Assembly: GCA_963682055.1 (NCBI GenBank)
Contig: OY821747.1
Span: forward strand, 30,378,126-30,442,125
DNA: 64,000 nt
Source of the DNA: Primula veris
Lineage: Eukaryota > Streptophyta > Magnoliopsida > Ericales > Primulaceae
Direction: 5' to 3'
Position 1 is the first letter of the stretch; every line of letters begins with the position of its first letter. This document shows, piece by piece, positions 33,001 through 44,574 of this stretch. The translations under genes and the position numbers were made by a program. The notes beneath the pieces were generated by a model. That model was not told the origin of the DNA. It saw only the letters and a program-made list of their open reading frames with translations, and searched no databases.

Positions 33001-36000
33001 CTCCGTTATCAAACGTCAATGTTTAACATTTTATACCTAAATGTTATTTTTGGTGCTGTTTCTTTGCATATCTATCGCATTCAAGCTTAAAAATTCTCCA
33101 TTCTAGTTCGTTGAAAAGTACAGTTGTATGTTATATACATTATATATGTGTATAAAAATAATCATGCTTTAGGAAATGACTATATTTTTCGTAATGTACA
33201 TCCTGATATTGCAGCTCCAGGTATAGACATATCAGAGCATCGTATACATCTTTGAAATCGCTCACAGGGTTAAAAGGAGACACCCTTTTCTGGAAATTTA
33301 CCCTTATGTGAATATATATAATTAAACAAAATATTACTCCATTTTAGGGAGAAAAATGAATGCGTTCCGAAAAAAATAAAAATGCGTTTAGTCGGATAAA
33401 AATGCGTTTAGTCGGGGACTGGTTCGGAAAGCTGTGGTTTGGATTGCATTAGGTCAGCAGTCAGCACTATCTGTAATCTATACTTCTGTTTGGGGGATTA
33501 GTTTTTTTTTGTTTCTATTATTAGGCGGGATGGTGAAAGTACAAAGTTCGTAATTCTTTTTGCAAATCTACGTAGTTGATGTTAACTTAACATTGGGTCT
33601 TGTTGTAGCGGCCCTAGTGGCGTAGCTAGAGCTATTTTCTTTGTAGTTATGGGAGTGTCTAAAGGTTAAAAAATCAGAGATTGTTTTTTTCCCCAATACG
33701 GCGGTGCTTTAGTCCTTTATATCCTATTCAAAGTTAGTCCCCTGGTTCCTCCCATGTATCTATATACAGGGAGGAACAATGGACTTGTACTGTATATGAT
33801 TTTGGGGTGAAACGCTAATGTAGATTTTAATTGAAATACACACTATCCCCGACTTTTTCCACCTAGTTCATTCCTTGAATGGACTGTTGAGGGAACCCAG
33901 TAAGGAACAAGAATGCTATAACACCCGACATAGTAAAAACAATTGGAGAAAAAAATTGATTTTGAACTTCTGTATTCTAGTATTTGCTGATTATACTCTT
34001 CTAGTGCCCACATAACAAAAAATTCACATGATGTTTATCCCAGCCCATTCGCACATATGGTTCCGCCACTGTATGTGTGTATGCATGTATGTATGTATAC
34101 AGTTTTGTTTTTTACTCAATTTGGTTAAATTGGACAGGGGAAGAGGAAAATAAAGCCGAAACAAATGCATGATGATTTTCTCTGCCACGCTGGAAAGAGG
34201 AGGAGGAAGTCTTTCTCCAGATCACCCTATGTAAATACTTCTTCTATGTATTTATCATTTCTTAACCAGTATTGTGAATTTTAACCAGTGTGCATAACCA
34301 GTAATTAGCCGTAAGAGGAATAAGAACTTGCAGTACTAAAAAACCAGTAATCAGGCTCTGGGATACACCCAAAAAATGGCCAATTTTACGTTTTTTTGGG
34401 GTATTTTTTAGGCTTTCTTTTGTGTTTTTAGTTCTTTTCTGTAAAAAGATTGAATTTTCATCTTGGGTGTTAAAACTATTTATCATTTCTTAGGCATTTT
34501 TGTGAATTTAATCAGTGGCATAACCAGTTATTAGCCCTGAATAACTTACGGGACAAAACCAGGGCTTAACCTTGCCATAGGCAAACAACGGAAGGGTCAT
34601 GAGCATGACAGCGGATAAAAATGGCAATTTTAGGCTATCTTTTTCTCCTTTTTTAGGCGTTATTTGCATATTTTTTTTTAGCATATTTTAGGCTTTTTTT
34701 TTTAAAAAAAGATTGATTTTGTATACATTAAAAGTGTTTGCGCTGTACCGCTGTACGGAGATATTTTCATATAAGAGTGAGAGACTACTGTGATTTCCAT
34801 AATTTGTCTTAAGAGTTTTAAGTTTATAAGCACATTTTCGTTATGATATTTGCATGGGAAACCATTGCAATGAAGGAAACTTATATCATGCTTATTGATT
34901 CAGTACTTTGCTTATCTTGTTTTACTACTCTTAGCTTACCTAAGATTAAAGCACTCTTTTCATGAAATTAAGGGCAAACACAACATGAAATCAAGGCTCA
35001 ACGTTGGTCTCTTAGTCTTGTATTACTCTAGTACTATTGACTGAATTTGGTCGCAATTGAATATATTTTTGCTAACATCTTTGCAATTATTGTGCTCAAA
35101 GATAAAGTAGTTGAGATTTGCTAGATTTTGGTTTGTGGAGCTTTTTTCTGGCATTTGGTTCTGTGTCTATATAAAAGATGGAGGCTTTTCTGCATCACCT
35201 TTGCTGTGTATTCTACTGAAGTTTATCCTAATTAAGGGAAAGCACAAACAGAAAGTCGATTTTGGGTTATTTTGCTGTAGCCTCTTAATGCAATTTTTTC
35301 GCCTAAATAAGCTAGGTCTTTAAACTGGATGTGCAGTTATTTTTTGTTCTTTTGCTCACTGAGTTGGTAGTTGATAATTGCTAGATTCCAGCTTTTAGGA
35401 TTTATATTAATCTATTTATGATGTACTCAACACTCTTGCAACCTTGTTTGGTAAACAACACAAAGACTCCATAATTAGAGTTTACTGGGGAGCAGCTTTT
35501 TAGCAAACAGAATTTATTTATTTTTGGCTTTTGCCCTAAATAAGATAGAACAATCAAAGTGAGGTGTCCAACATGATCCAGAGACTCCAGACTCCATTTC
35601 TTACTACACCCCGCAAACCCTGGCACTTTCAAAGTAAGGATATCTCCAAAGTGAGGCTTTATAATTATCAAAAGAAAATGTGGAAGTTTTATTCAGAACC
35701 ATGGATGGTCCCAATTCTTTCTGTCAGCTTGGAAAAACACTTAATTTTCCTCAAAAATTGCAGCCAGAATAAATAACATAGGACCCTGCATCTGGTAGGA
35801 TGTTTGTGTAGATCAAATAAACGTGCATAAGACCGAGTTACCATTACCAACTTCTGTTCGTATAAGTCCATCAAATTACTCATTTGTTTTTTAAGTATTA
35901 TCGATCCTTTTTTTGGTAACAGGTTGGATCTATTCGTGGAGCAAAATCGTGGAGGTCGGTTGAATATAAGATTCAAGTAATTTTAAATTTAATTTTACGT

Positions 36001-38467
36001 ATTTACATTGTTTCTAACTAGTTAGATGTTTCAGGCAAAGAAGATTGTTGAACAATGCTGTACATAATTCGGAGGAAGTAAAAAACCGTGCTATTAATCG
36101 AGCAGAAGAGCTCCAACTGAAATTGGGTTCTGAATTTCCCATGTTTACGAAACCCATGATTCTGAACATTGTCAACGGTTTCTGGATGGTAATTACTGAA
36201 TCTTTTGATAATTTATATAGCGGATCACCCCTATGCATTATGGCTGGTTTGCTAGTAACCCCCATCCACTTCTGATTTTCGCAACTAACCCCCTCATGTG
36301 TTCTCTATAATTGCAATCAACCCATTCCCATTTTTTATGGTATCACTTTGTGTTCAATCGCCCATTTGGGATATATTTGGTTTTGTTCTATGAAATTTAC
36401 TAATATTTATGCATCGCAAGGAACCAAATACGTCTTCACACCAAAACTTCTGAATTTGCAGTTTTCTGTTTGAGTTTACTTTTATGATGGTAAAACTGCT
36501 CTAATTTTGTTTGCTAAACACTACTTTGTTTTCATACTCATTGACAAACTAAGTTATGTCATTTGAAAGTTAGATATGGGGGTCAATTACAAAACATAAA
36601 TGGTACTCGGGGCTTAAGTGCCAAAGTCAGAAGTACATTGGGGTTCTTTGTACTATTGGGCATAGAAAGTGGGTGTTACTTGCATTTTAACCCATTTGAT
36701 AACAAACAGTGTATCTTTAATTTACCTACGTTTTACCAATATTTATTTTTCCGGTTAGGGTATTCCTGGATATTTTAGTAGGTTGCATCTACCAAGAGCG
36801 GATACCACAATTATATTAGTTGATGAAAACGGTAAAGAGTTTGAGTTAAAATATATCGGGGAAAAGATGGGGCTTAGTGCAGGATGGAAAAATTTCTGCG
36901 TTGCTTTGAAGTTACTCGAGGATGATGTTTTGATTTTTCAGCTAGTAGAGCCTTGCAAATTCAAGGTGACTATTCTTATCTTCTCCCCTTTCTAGATCAA
37001 TAATGTCAAGGCACTCTTTCTCGTAATTATATCTTCACGATATACGCATTTTCTGTGGAGTAGGCTGTGTTAATTTGCAGGCCCAAATTCATTTTTTTTC
37101 AAGTGCTTATTTGGTTTCTGTTAAAAGTGTAGAAGAGTTTTTCTTTTCTGAACTTGGAACACAACTATACTCTATTCCTTATGGCACATTTTGAAGTAGT
37201 ATTAGGTATAATTGGTAATAAATGAGTTGAGTTCACTAGATTGAGAGCAAGCTTTTGAAATTTGTGTGAAGAACATGTAAAGTAGCGAAACTGTTATGAA
37301 ATTTTATTGATCGTTTTCATGTGCTCAAATGTAGATAGTAGCTATTCAATGTAGATTGTTTTTGCTGGTGTAAATAGAAAGATGAAACTGACATATTGTA
37401 CCTTTTCGTGTCTACCAAACGAGTTTCAAGGGTATATTATTTTCTATCTTCCCAGTTTTTAGTTTGTCGAAGCATTTTCACCAACCCATTTTTCAAAGTT
37501 TTCAGTTTACTCCCTTTCATGTTGTAGGTGTATGTCGTGAGAGCTAATGATCCCAACGAAGTAGATGGTGCGCTTAATCTTCTAAATTTGGAGGCTGATA
37601 TAGTATCGAATGATGCAGGTTGTTAGCATTTAACGCAGGTTTCTTCATCTGGTTCACTTTCGATATTTCTTCTTAAAAATCTTCTTACTTTAAAATTAAC
37701 TGCCTTATTAAACAGTGAAAATGGATGACGAAGATAGCAAGACAGCCCCATACACAAGTACTTATAAACGGAGGCGTATGAAATCTCTTCAATGCCGTAC
37801 TCTTGTGCTGAATAACAAGAATAGGCCTCGAAAATCAGTTTCACAATCATTACAACTAGTAAATGCACTCGAAAACGGCCATAGACAAACAACAGATCCA
37901 ATTTCCTCTGTTTCTCCCACATTAAAAAAGATCAAAAGCTTTGAAAACTTTACAATTGCGGTTGACGGTTTGTGTATTCACTCAGAGCTTCCAGAAGATA
38001 TTCGAGCCAAATATTATGACCTTTGCTCCACGAGAAATGATTTCCTCCATGCTCACGTAATTAAAGGTCTCAACTCTAGACTAATCGCGGGAATAATTTG
38101 TGAAACTGTTAATATATCCAGTGTTTTACGAACATGTACAATGATGACCTCTCGCGACGAGTTTTTAGGTTGGGATAAGACTTTGAAATCATTCGAATTA
38201 TTGGGAATGGGTGTTGATTTTTTACGAGATCGTGTACATAAGCTTCTCGGACTTGCTTACGAATCAGATGAGGCCTACGAGGCGAGGAAATATGTCGAGG
38301 CTAAAATGGAAAAAGTTCGTGCAGAAGACGAGATCACAAACCTCGAAAATAAAATTGTTGAATTGAAAGAGACCTCGGAGAAGTATAACGTGGACATAGA
38401 GGCTTTGAAGTTTAAGGCAGAGAGTTATGAGGTTAAATTCCAGGAAGAGGTTGATGCACCATGGTAA
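30033..38467 (+). CDS. B3 domain transcription factor (Os01g0234100 / At5g42700-like), seven exons
   Basis: Proposed exons are 30033-30194, 34138-34230, 35923-35954, 36035-36188, 36759-36965, 37528-37618 and 37716-38467, giving about 496 residues. All introns are GT-AG and the phases agree. The short third exon is least certain: a longer form ending at 35976 breaks the frame. The B3 DNA-binding domain spans about residues 130-225, with FPMFTKPMI, GFWMGIPGYFSRLHLP, IILVDENGKEFELKYIG, GLSAGWKNF and LLEDDVLIFQLVEPCKFKV. Next comes EVDGALNLLNLEA, typical of this subfamily. The rest is a basic linker (YKRRRMKSLQC), a conserved domain (about 275-420) and a C-terminal coiled coil (about 432-490). 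The N-terminus is short, acidic and proline-rich. It should act in the nucleus; its targets are unknown. Intron 1 (3.9 kb) contains a large tandem array. Confidence 0.85.
30354..33030. repeat. 221-bp tandem array, about 11 near-identical and 2 diverged copies, in B3 intron 1
   Basis: Copies begin (at AAGGACCAGGCCTAG) near 30354, 30575, 30794, 31013, 31234, 31455, 31676, 31895, 32116, 32337 and 32558. Diverged copies begin near 32737 and 32974. The period is 219-221 bp; the two-base difference is the length of a (TA)n tract. Copies 2 and 6 share GTGTGCTAG and TGATCATG at their ends, and copies 3 and 7 share the short TA tract. Units 2-5 and 6-9 therefore look like duplicates of one four-unit block. 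No open frame runs through the unit. Confidence 0.95.
33616..34071. mobile_element. hAT-like non-autonomous element in B3 intron 1, degenerate
   Basis: The left side reads TAGTGGCGTAGCTAGAG and the right side, inverted, CAGTGGCGGAACCATATG, like the ends of the MITE at 4688-4953. No 8-bp duplication survives. It lies between the tandem array and exon 2. Confidence 0.35.
34252..34700. repeat. Diverged tandem duplication of about 230 bp in B3 intron 2
   Basis: TATTTATCATTTCTTA, GTGAATTTAA, CATAACCAG and ATTAGCC occur in the same order near 34252-34310 and 34476-34535. Both are followed by an AATTTTA and TTTTTTAGGC-rich half. The copies have diverged considerably. The remainder of intron 2 (to 35922) is AT-rich with no recognised gene. 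Confidence 0.55.
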
Positions 38468-38599
38468 CGTTTTTTTTTCCTGCTGTAGTAATGTGTAGAT
38501 GTGTACTTGAATTTCTTTGAATGTGATAGGAGAGATAATGGACCCCGAAAGCGGTAGTTATGACTTATGCTAGCTAGTTCTCTGTGATGAATGCTACAA

Positions 38600-38846
38600 G
38601 GCCTCGTTTGGTTGTGGGATTAGTAGTCCCGGGATTGTGTTCGGATAATGAAAGGGGGAGTGCACGTAATCACGGGACTACAAATACCCAGCCTCCCCCT
38701 AGTATTACAAATGACCCTATTTGAGGTTATTTGCTATCCCGTTGTACTAATAGTGCCACCCATGTTTGCATACCCAAACATAGTATTTGTTGGCCCACTA
38801 ATTTGAAATTCTATCCCGACTATTCCAGTCTCAACCAAACAAGGCC
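38600..38846. mobile_element. MITE with GGCCTCGTTTGGTTG ends downstream of the B3 gene
   Basis: The left end is GGCCTCGTTTGGTTG and the inverted right end GGCCTTGTTTGGTTG, 14 of 15 bases matching. CAA flanks both sides (38597-38599 and 38847-38849), a 3-bp duplication. It is 247 bp and non-coding. It lies 130 bp past the B3 stop codon and may fall in the 3' UTR. Confidence 0.65.
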
Positions 38847-38916
38847 CAAGTGAGCAATATTTGGGTCCTATAAGTTCAATGTTCTAACTTTTAGATGATT
38901 CTAATTTCTAGAGTGG

Positions 38917-39160
38917 CTTGAAAACTGCTGCCGAAAACAATTTAAATAAATAAAGAAGTTAGATATATATTTGTTTACTCCGAAGTTGGATATCTTATTT
39001 GCTTGAAATCTGTTGCCACTAGAAAGCAGCTCAACTTTGTAGCTTGAAAGTTGAAACCTGCTGCCGGAAACCATTTGAATAATTAAAAAGGTTAAATATA
39101 TGTTTTAACTCCAAAGTTGGATATATTTATTAGTTGCTCGAAACCTGCTGCCAATTAGGC
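38917..39160. repeat. Diverged tandem duplication, about 134-bp period
   Basis: CTTGAAAMCTGCTGCC recurs at about 38917, 39002, 39050 and 39136. Longer blocks ending in AAGTTGGATAT occur twice. It is non-coding. Confidence 0.6.
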
Positions 39161-41488
39161 AATTACACGAGACTAGAATGGTGCAACGCTTACATACAAT
39201 TTGTGTAAATTGCAGTCTTCAAGTCCCTCTCCAACCCGTAAACCAAACATCAACTATGAAGTTTTTTCTTTGATGTGTTCTCTTTACTTCTTAGTTTTTA
39301 TATTGATTTTGCAAATCCTTACCAAAAATGCTAAAGAAACAAAGTATATTACCAAAAGTGTAAAGGAACAAACTATATTGCCAAAAAGTGCGACTCCCAA
39401 ACATTTACTCTCAACAAGTGTTGCTTTCTCAATTATGCAGAGGTCGAGTATCTGCAATTTATTCGGTTTCTCAATTATATATAATTGGGCTTAAAAAACT
39501 GGCTATTGGATAAAAGTTGAAAATTGGTACCGGTTTGTTTTTTCTCAGGAATTAAAGGGATCATTTGGTATCAATTTTTAGGTAAAAAAGCGATGAGATG
39601 AAAGTGTGCTTTTAAAAAAACTGCATTGTAGTGTTTCACATCACTATAACTTTTTTTTACTTGTAGCTTATAAGTGAATTATAACTTATTTTTATTGACA
39701 GTCATTTGTCACCTATTTAACTTGTGAGTGAGATGTAATATACAAACACATTCTATAAGAATTTTTTTCTTTTTGAAAATTTTAATGTGAAAAAGCTATA
39801 AAAATCCGTAAATCCTAACTTTTTTGCTTTCGAGCTTTTCAGATTTTTAGACCCAAAAACAAGGTTTTAAAAGGCTAAAAAACCTAACACGCCGATTTTG
39901 CTAGTAACAAAACTGAGAAAAAAAAAGAGGTTGCCAAATTGGAGCAAGGTTAAACTAGTATTTGTTTGAATGTTGTATAAACCAACTGAAAATGGAGGGA
40001 AAACACATGGGTAAATTAAATGGTGAAATATAGTAAGTCAGTATAAAGAAAAGCTGTTATAATAGCTGCCAATTTGACCGTTTCCCACATGGTTGGCTCA
40101 GCTGGCACACTGTTCCAAACTCACATTTTTCTTACACAAAACACTCATATTTCACATGCTCTCAACATCTTGCTACAAACTTTATACATTAACTTCTCAT
40201 TTCTCACCCATTATAATCTTACTCAGAATGGCCTTTTCAACTCCAAATATATGCTATTTTTTTCCTACTTTAGGACTTGGGGAGCGAAAAACGAAACCGT
40301 AAAAAGTCAAACATTGTTACTTAATTAACAATCGACTCATACGGTCACCCACATATTGAAATTGATGCATAATAACATCGTTCGACAAACTTTCAAATAT
40401 ATCATTTTCAGTATAAACTACTAAATAATATAAAAAAGAAAAAAACCAATGAAGTTAACTAAGTTACAAAGTGAAACAATAATTTTATTCGAAATAAACT
40501 AAAATAAGTCAAACGGTAAGTTTACCCAACTTAATTTATACTTGTAAATAACAAGCTAGACATTCTGTAAATAACTAACTAATTTAAAAGGCACAGTTGA
40601 TTTATACATGTTTCATTAAGAATCTTAATAAAGAACTTACTAAAAATTTTCCAAATTTATATAGTACCTAGTCTTTTCTAATAATAATTATTAAAAAGTA
40701 CTCTAACTTTTTTAAGTAATTAACAATTGTTAAGCAAACAAGGATAGAATCAATAAAATACGGTAGATTATTAATTTTGCAAACTAGTTAAGTAGTTAGG
40801 ATAAAAAAGAAATACCAAAAAAAGGAAAAAAAAATAGCCGTGACTCCAACTTATCTTATGTTGGGAATAACATGTATGATTGGTCATCGTATAAGTGATT
40901 GAGTTTAGAGTTTGTTAGTATTAAAGTCATCACTTATATATAGATATAATTTTAAGTATGTATAATACAAACTTTCTATTTAAATGAAATGCTAATTTTG
41001 TAATTAAATTAACATCGCATGAGTATTTTGGTAAATTTTATATAAAAGTCAGGGAGGTCAGCTGACCCCCTTGCCCCATTGCAGTTCCGCCGGTGCTTGA
41101 GAGATAAACAAAACTCCATTAAGAAGAAGTAATATGCGTTATATAGATAGAGTTATTGTGGATTTATACAATCATTTGAAAAAAGAATAGAGAATTAATA
41201 CAATGTCTTTTGGCAAAAGAAATGTATTCCAATCTTACGCAAGGCAAGGTTAGTTGAAGCCAATTAGAGAGGCGATCAAATATATTTTCATAACTCTAAC
41301 ATTTACTTTTACATTTCTTGTGAGAGCAATGAGTATAAAATTTATAGTTTTGTCATGTAACGTTTTTGTCTTCACTTCTCTCACAATGAGTGTAAAGAGC
41401 AGTGTTAGAGTAGTGAACGTAGCATTACTCGAACATCTCGAACGGTTGAGTACATTAGAATTTTAGCAAGCTGTTTGAGTTTTCATGG
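39161..41488. other. Intergenic, no gene supported
   Basis: A segment near 39561-39900 resembles the MITE family clustered at 49206-50690 (TTTGGTATCA..., CTGCATTGTAGTGTTT). The frames around 40074-40328 follow a leader-like stretch but show no family likeness. A fragment near 41060-41095 (GCAGTTCCGCCGGTG) looks like a decayed hAT end. Confidence 0.4.
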
Positions 41489-41624
41489 AATATAATAGTA
41501 AAGAAATTTGAGCTTTCAGTAAAGAAAAATCAAAACATGAAGTCTATTATTTTAAAATTCGAATAATAGACTTCCTGTTTTGATTTTTCTTTACTGAAAG
41601 CTCAAATTTCTTTCCTATTATATT
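41489..41624. repeat. Near-perfect 136-bp hairpin (62-bp arms)
   Basis: The arm 41489-41550 is repeated inverted at 41563-41624 with two mismatches by eye, around a 12-base centre. Each arm contains AAATTTGAGCTTTCAGTAAA. No target duplication was recognised. The following stretch to 42497 has no gene. Confidence 0.85.
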
Positions 41625-42497
41625 TTACTTCTATAATAAACTTCTACTAGAATTTTATAATAAAATAAAAGGAAAATGCTAGTATATTAGAAGTCCACGT
41701 ATTTACACTTCTAAGTGAATAGTATGTTGGTCTTATCGATAAATCTTTAACAAAATAACTATTATTTTTACTAAATTGATCCTTATTGGATTATTTCATT
41801 TTGAAACTATTTTTTTAACAATTTTGGTGGTTTACATATAAAAAACAATCTCCGTTCTCAATACAAAAACTGTACATTAACCACTATTTGTTCCTAATTA
41901 AGCATTTTCCAACTATATATGGAAGGCAACTATAAAACTTAAAAGTATCTTATTAAATTATGCTTTTCAATACTCAACAAACACGTTTACATTTTTACTC
42001 AATATCAACCCTATTTAGGCTTATCAATTCACCTTTATCCTTTGTAGTGTTTGCGAGTTGAGTTTAAGACAACAAAAGAGAGCCGTTTAAGCCTTCGATT
42101 GAACAATAATCAATAGAAAATAAAGTGAAGCAAAAATTGTAATACGAAAAGACAAAAATCACCATATCCAGAAGCCAACAACTGCAAACATTTTACAGAA
42201 ACAACAGCCGTTACATGAAAAATACTAAATTCATGAGTAAATAATACAGTTAACCAAAACCCCAACAAAATGCCCATTTAAAAATAACAAAGTTTTTCAC
42301 TAGTATTATAATCCAAAGACCAACTTAGGACCTCCAACTTTCCAAAACAACCACAACCATAATTAGGAAATCAAAAACGAAACTCACCCCAAATTTGTTT
42401 CAACCAAAATTTCCCAAATTTTTTCAAACTTCATATTGAACAACACAAATGTCACCATTGCTTCACATCCTAAAAATAAACTCTCCATCTCTTCTGC

Positions 42498-43137
42498 TTA
42501 AATTCCATCATTCTCACTCTCCTGCAAAATATACAGCATATATGAAAATTAATAAAACAGTTGATACATCAAATTTAGAAAGCTCTAATGGAAACTATAG
42601 CTTGACATCAAATGCTTGAATGAAACAAATGAGTAAAAAAAAAATTAAACACAACCTCTAGCTCAAAAAAGATACTCCTAAAAGCTAGCTTAAAGCCTTA
42701 AATTCTAGTATAATAAACAAACACCACTCAACCTGAAAGCTCATGCTAGAATGGTTCTTGGATTCGTAACCGACACTGAACCTCCTCTCCATGGGCCCAT
42801 CAGACTTTGCATGCTTCCTTGACCCACTATGGGCCTTCTTTAGGCCCAAAATCTCTCTCCACCTCCCTTTCCCCTTCGGAAGCCCAAAATCTCTATCCTC
42901 ATGGCCGGTAAGCATCTCTTCCCTCAAAGTAGTCTTTTTCTTGCCACTGTCTTTAAACGGTAATAGTTTCCCTTTCGAGAACATCTCGTCAGCGTAGTTA
43001 GATACGGGGTAGTTAGACACAGAAAATTCAAAGTCGGACGAGGAGGAAGGAGGCTCGGGTCTTTGGTGTTGGTGAGACAAAAAGTTAGAGTCGACAAAGT
43101 TATGAGAGAAGGAGATTCTTGGGTGAGAGCTGCTCAT
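42498..43137 (-). CDS. Small uncharacterised plant protein, two exons
   Basis: Exon 1 is 43137 down to 42733 (135 codons, ending MSFQ) and exon 2 is 42521 down to 42498 (ESENDGI, stop). The GT-AG intron of 211 bases keeps the frame, giving 142 residues. The protein is serine-rich at the start (SSSSDFEFSVSNY), then has MFSKGKLLPFKD, TTLREEML, KGRWREILGLKKA and RRFSVGYESK. It has no signal peptide or membrane segment. The SKGKLLPF and RWxExLGLK blocks recall plant DUF1645-type proteins, but that match is from memory and weak. The reading frame, intron and purine-rich start context make it a convincing gene of unknown function. Confidence 0.65.
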
Positions 43138-43283
43138 ATTTGCAAAGGATTAGTGCCATAAGAGAGAAGAGAAATAGTTGGCATTGAGGGTGTGTTTGTG
43201 TTTGAAAGACAAGGTGTGAGGCATTGAATAGAGGGTCCTCTGTTCACTGTGCCATATTATAGGGTAGTTATGTATATTTATAT

Positions 43284-43289
43284 CACGTG
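43284..43289. promoter_or_regulatory. G-box (CACGTG) upstream of the small gene
   Basis: ATCACGTGAG lies about 147 bp upstream of the start codon. G-boxes bind bZIP and bHLH factors in plants. Whether this one is used cannot be told. Confidence 0.35.
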
Positions 43290-44574
43290 AGGGGGCACAG
43301 GGCACAACTAGAAAACAATACTTACAGAGAAATGATTTTTAAAATGCAAAAGGGGAGAAGGCCAGAAGTGGTGTTATCATAGGAGTTGTAGACCATAATA
43401 TCTTGTGGAAGATAATGTTGACTCTAAGGAAAAGAAAACTACAAATTCTATGTTGGTGCTAGTATTTATATAATGTCATTTAGCTAAAATCAAACAATGG
43501 AATAGTGGTGTACTAGTAAGTTTTCTTGAAAGTTAGTGCACTAATGATTGCTTAATAAACTTTATGGTGAAAAAACGTATTTCACCTCTTTCAAACATGA
43601 CTGGAAACGTGTTAAGTAGATAGACATATTTGTAAAACCAACCGAAGAAAAACAAAAGTTTCAGGCAGTAAACATGAATAATAATGCAAAAGTTTTGGCT
43701 TGCCATGCATACTTACTCAAAAGTTTTCTTAAAAGTTTAACTTGGACAACACTGAAGAGGGGGTAAAATGTAAATTCATGGCTGATATGTAGTATGGGGA
43801 ACACTGATTAAATGATCAATTATTCTATGGATGTATGTGATAAATGGAGGTCATATAGATATATACGGTCTTATTTTGGCAGGTACAGTTTCTATTGCTG
43901 GCTTAGAAAACAACATGTCCTCATTTTAAGTATGGCCAGCATGAAGTCCTCTTCAGAGAGAGAAACAACACATGAATAGTTTTAAAGCTTTTAAAGTAAG
44001 TAGGGTTCCTTTTTTAATTTGTTTTTTTTTTCTGAATTCCATGCAGTGCTTAGTTGAACGAGCTTTGACCACCTAGTGATTTGGCAGTGAATGAGCTGGC
44101 AATACAGTAATGAATCCTAAAAAAAAACTAGATTAATAATTTGTATAATTTAAGTACAAGAATAGGAAATAATACATGAAGCAAGTGCACTTTAACTCAT
44201 TAGGAATATGATGGGCATTGATTAAACTTGACCTAAAGTTTGTACTTGGTTACTATGAGTGATAAAAGACAAAGATGTCTTGAGTTCCTAGATACTTCTT
44301 CTTTTTGGAACTTTAAATACCAAACTCAAATGAAGCTTGTGACAGACCAATGAGCATAATGCACAAAATTACTGCAAAGTTAACCCGGTTGCAACCGTTA
44401 TGGCTAAAATTCATATCACATGCCCCTTCGCCTAAGTTATTAAAGATAAAAGTCGAAGGTACAGATGTGATATAACCGACTCTTGCAAGAATCACCAGAA
44501 AAAATACCTCATCAAATTATTGGCTTAATCGTCAAAGTCCTCTTAGAAAGTCTAGCCATCTAAAAAATATGCAG
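43290..44574. other. Intergenic, no gene seen
   Basis: AT-rich. The part next to 44574 probably includes the 3' UTR of the minus-strand pseudohelicase gene. Confidence 0.4.

Noticed and set aside
35923..35976. A longer third B3 exon ending before GTAATT
   Set aside because: It is open but joins the next exon out of frame; the GTCGGT donor at 35955 keeps the frame, so it was preferred.
40074..40328. Two overlapping plus-strand frames after a leader-like sequence
   Set aside because: No homology, no codon bias and no splice partners; likely chance frames in AT-rich DNA.
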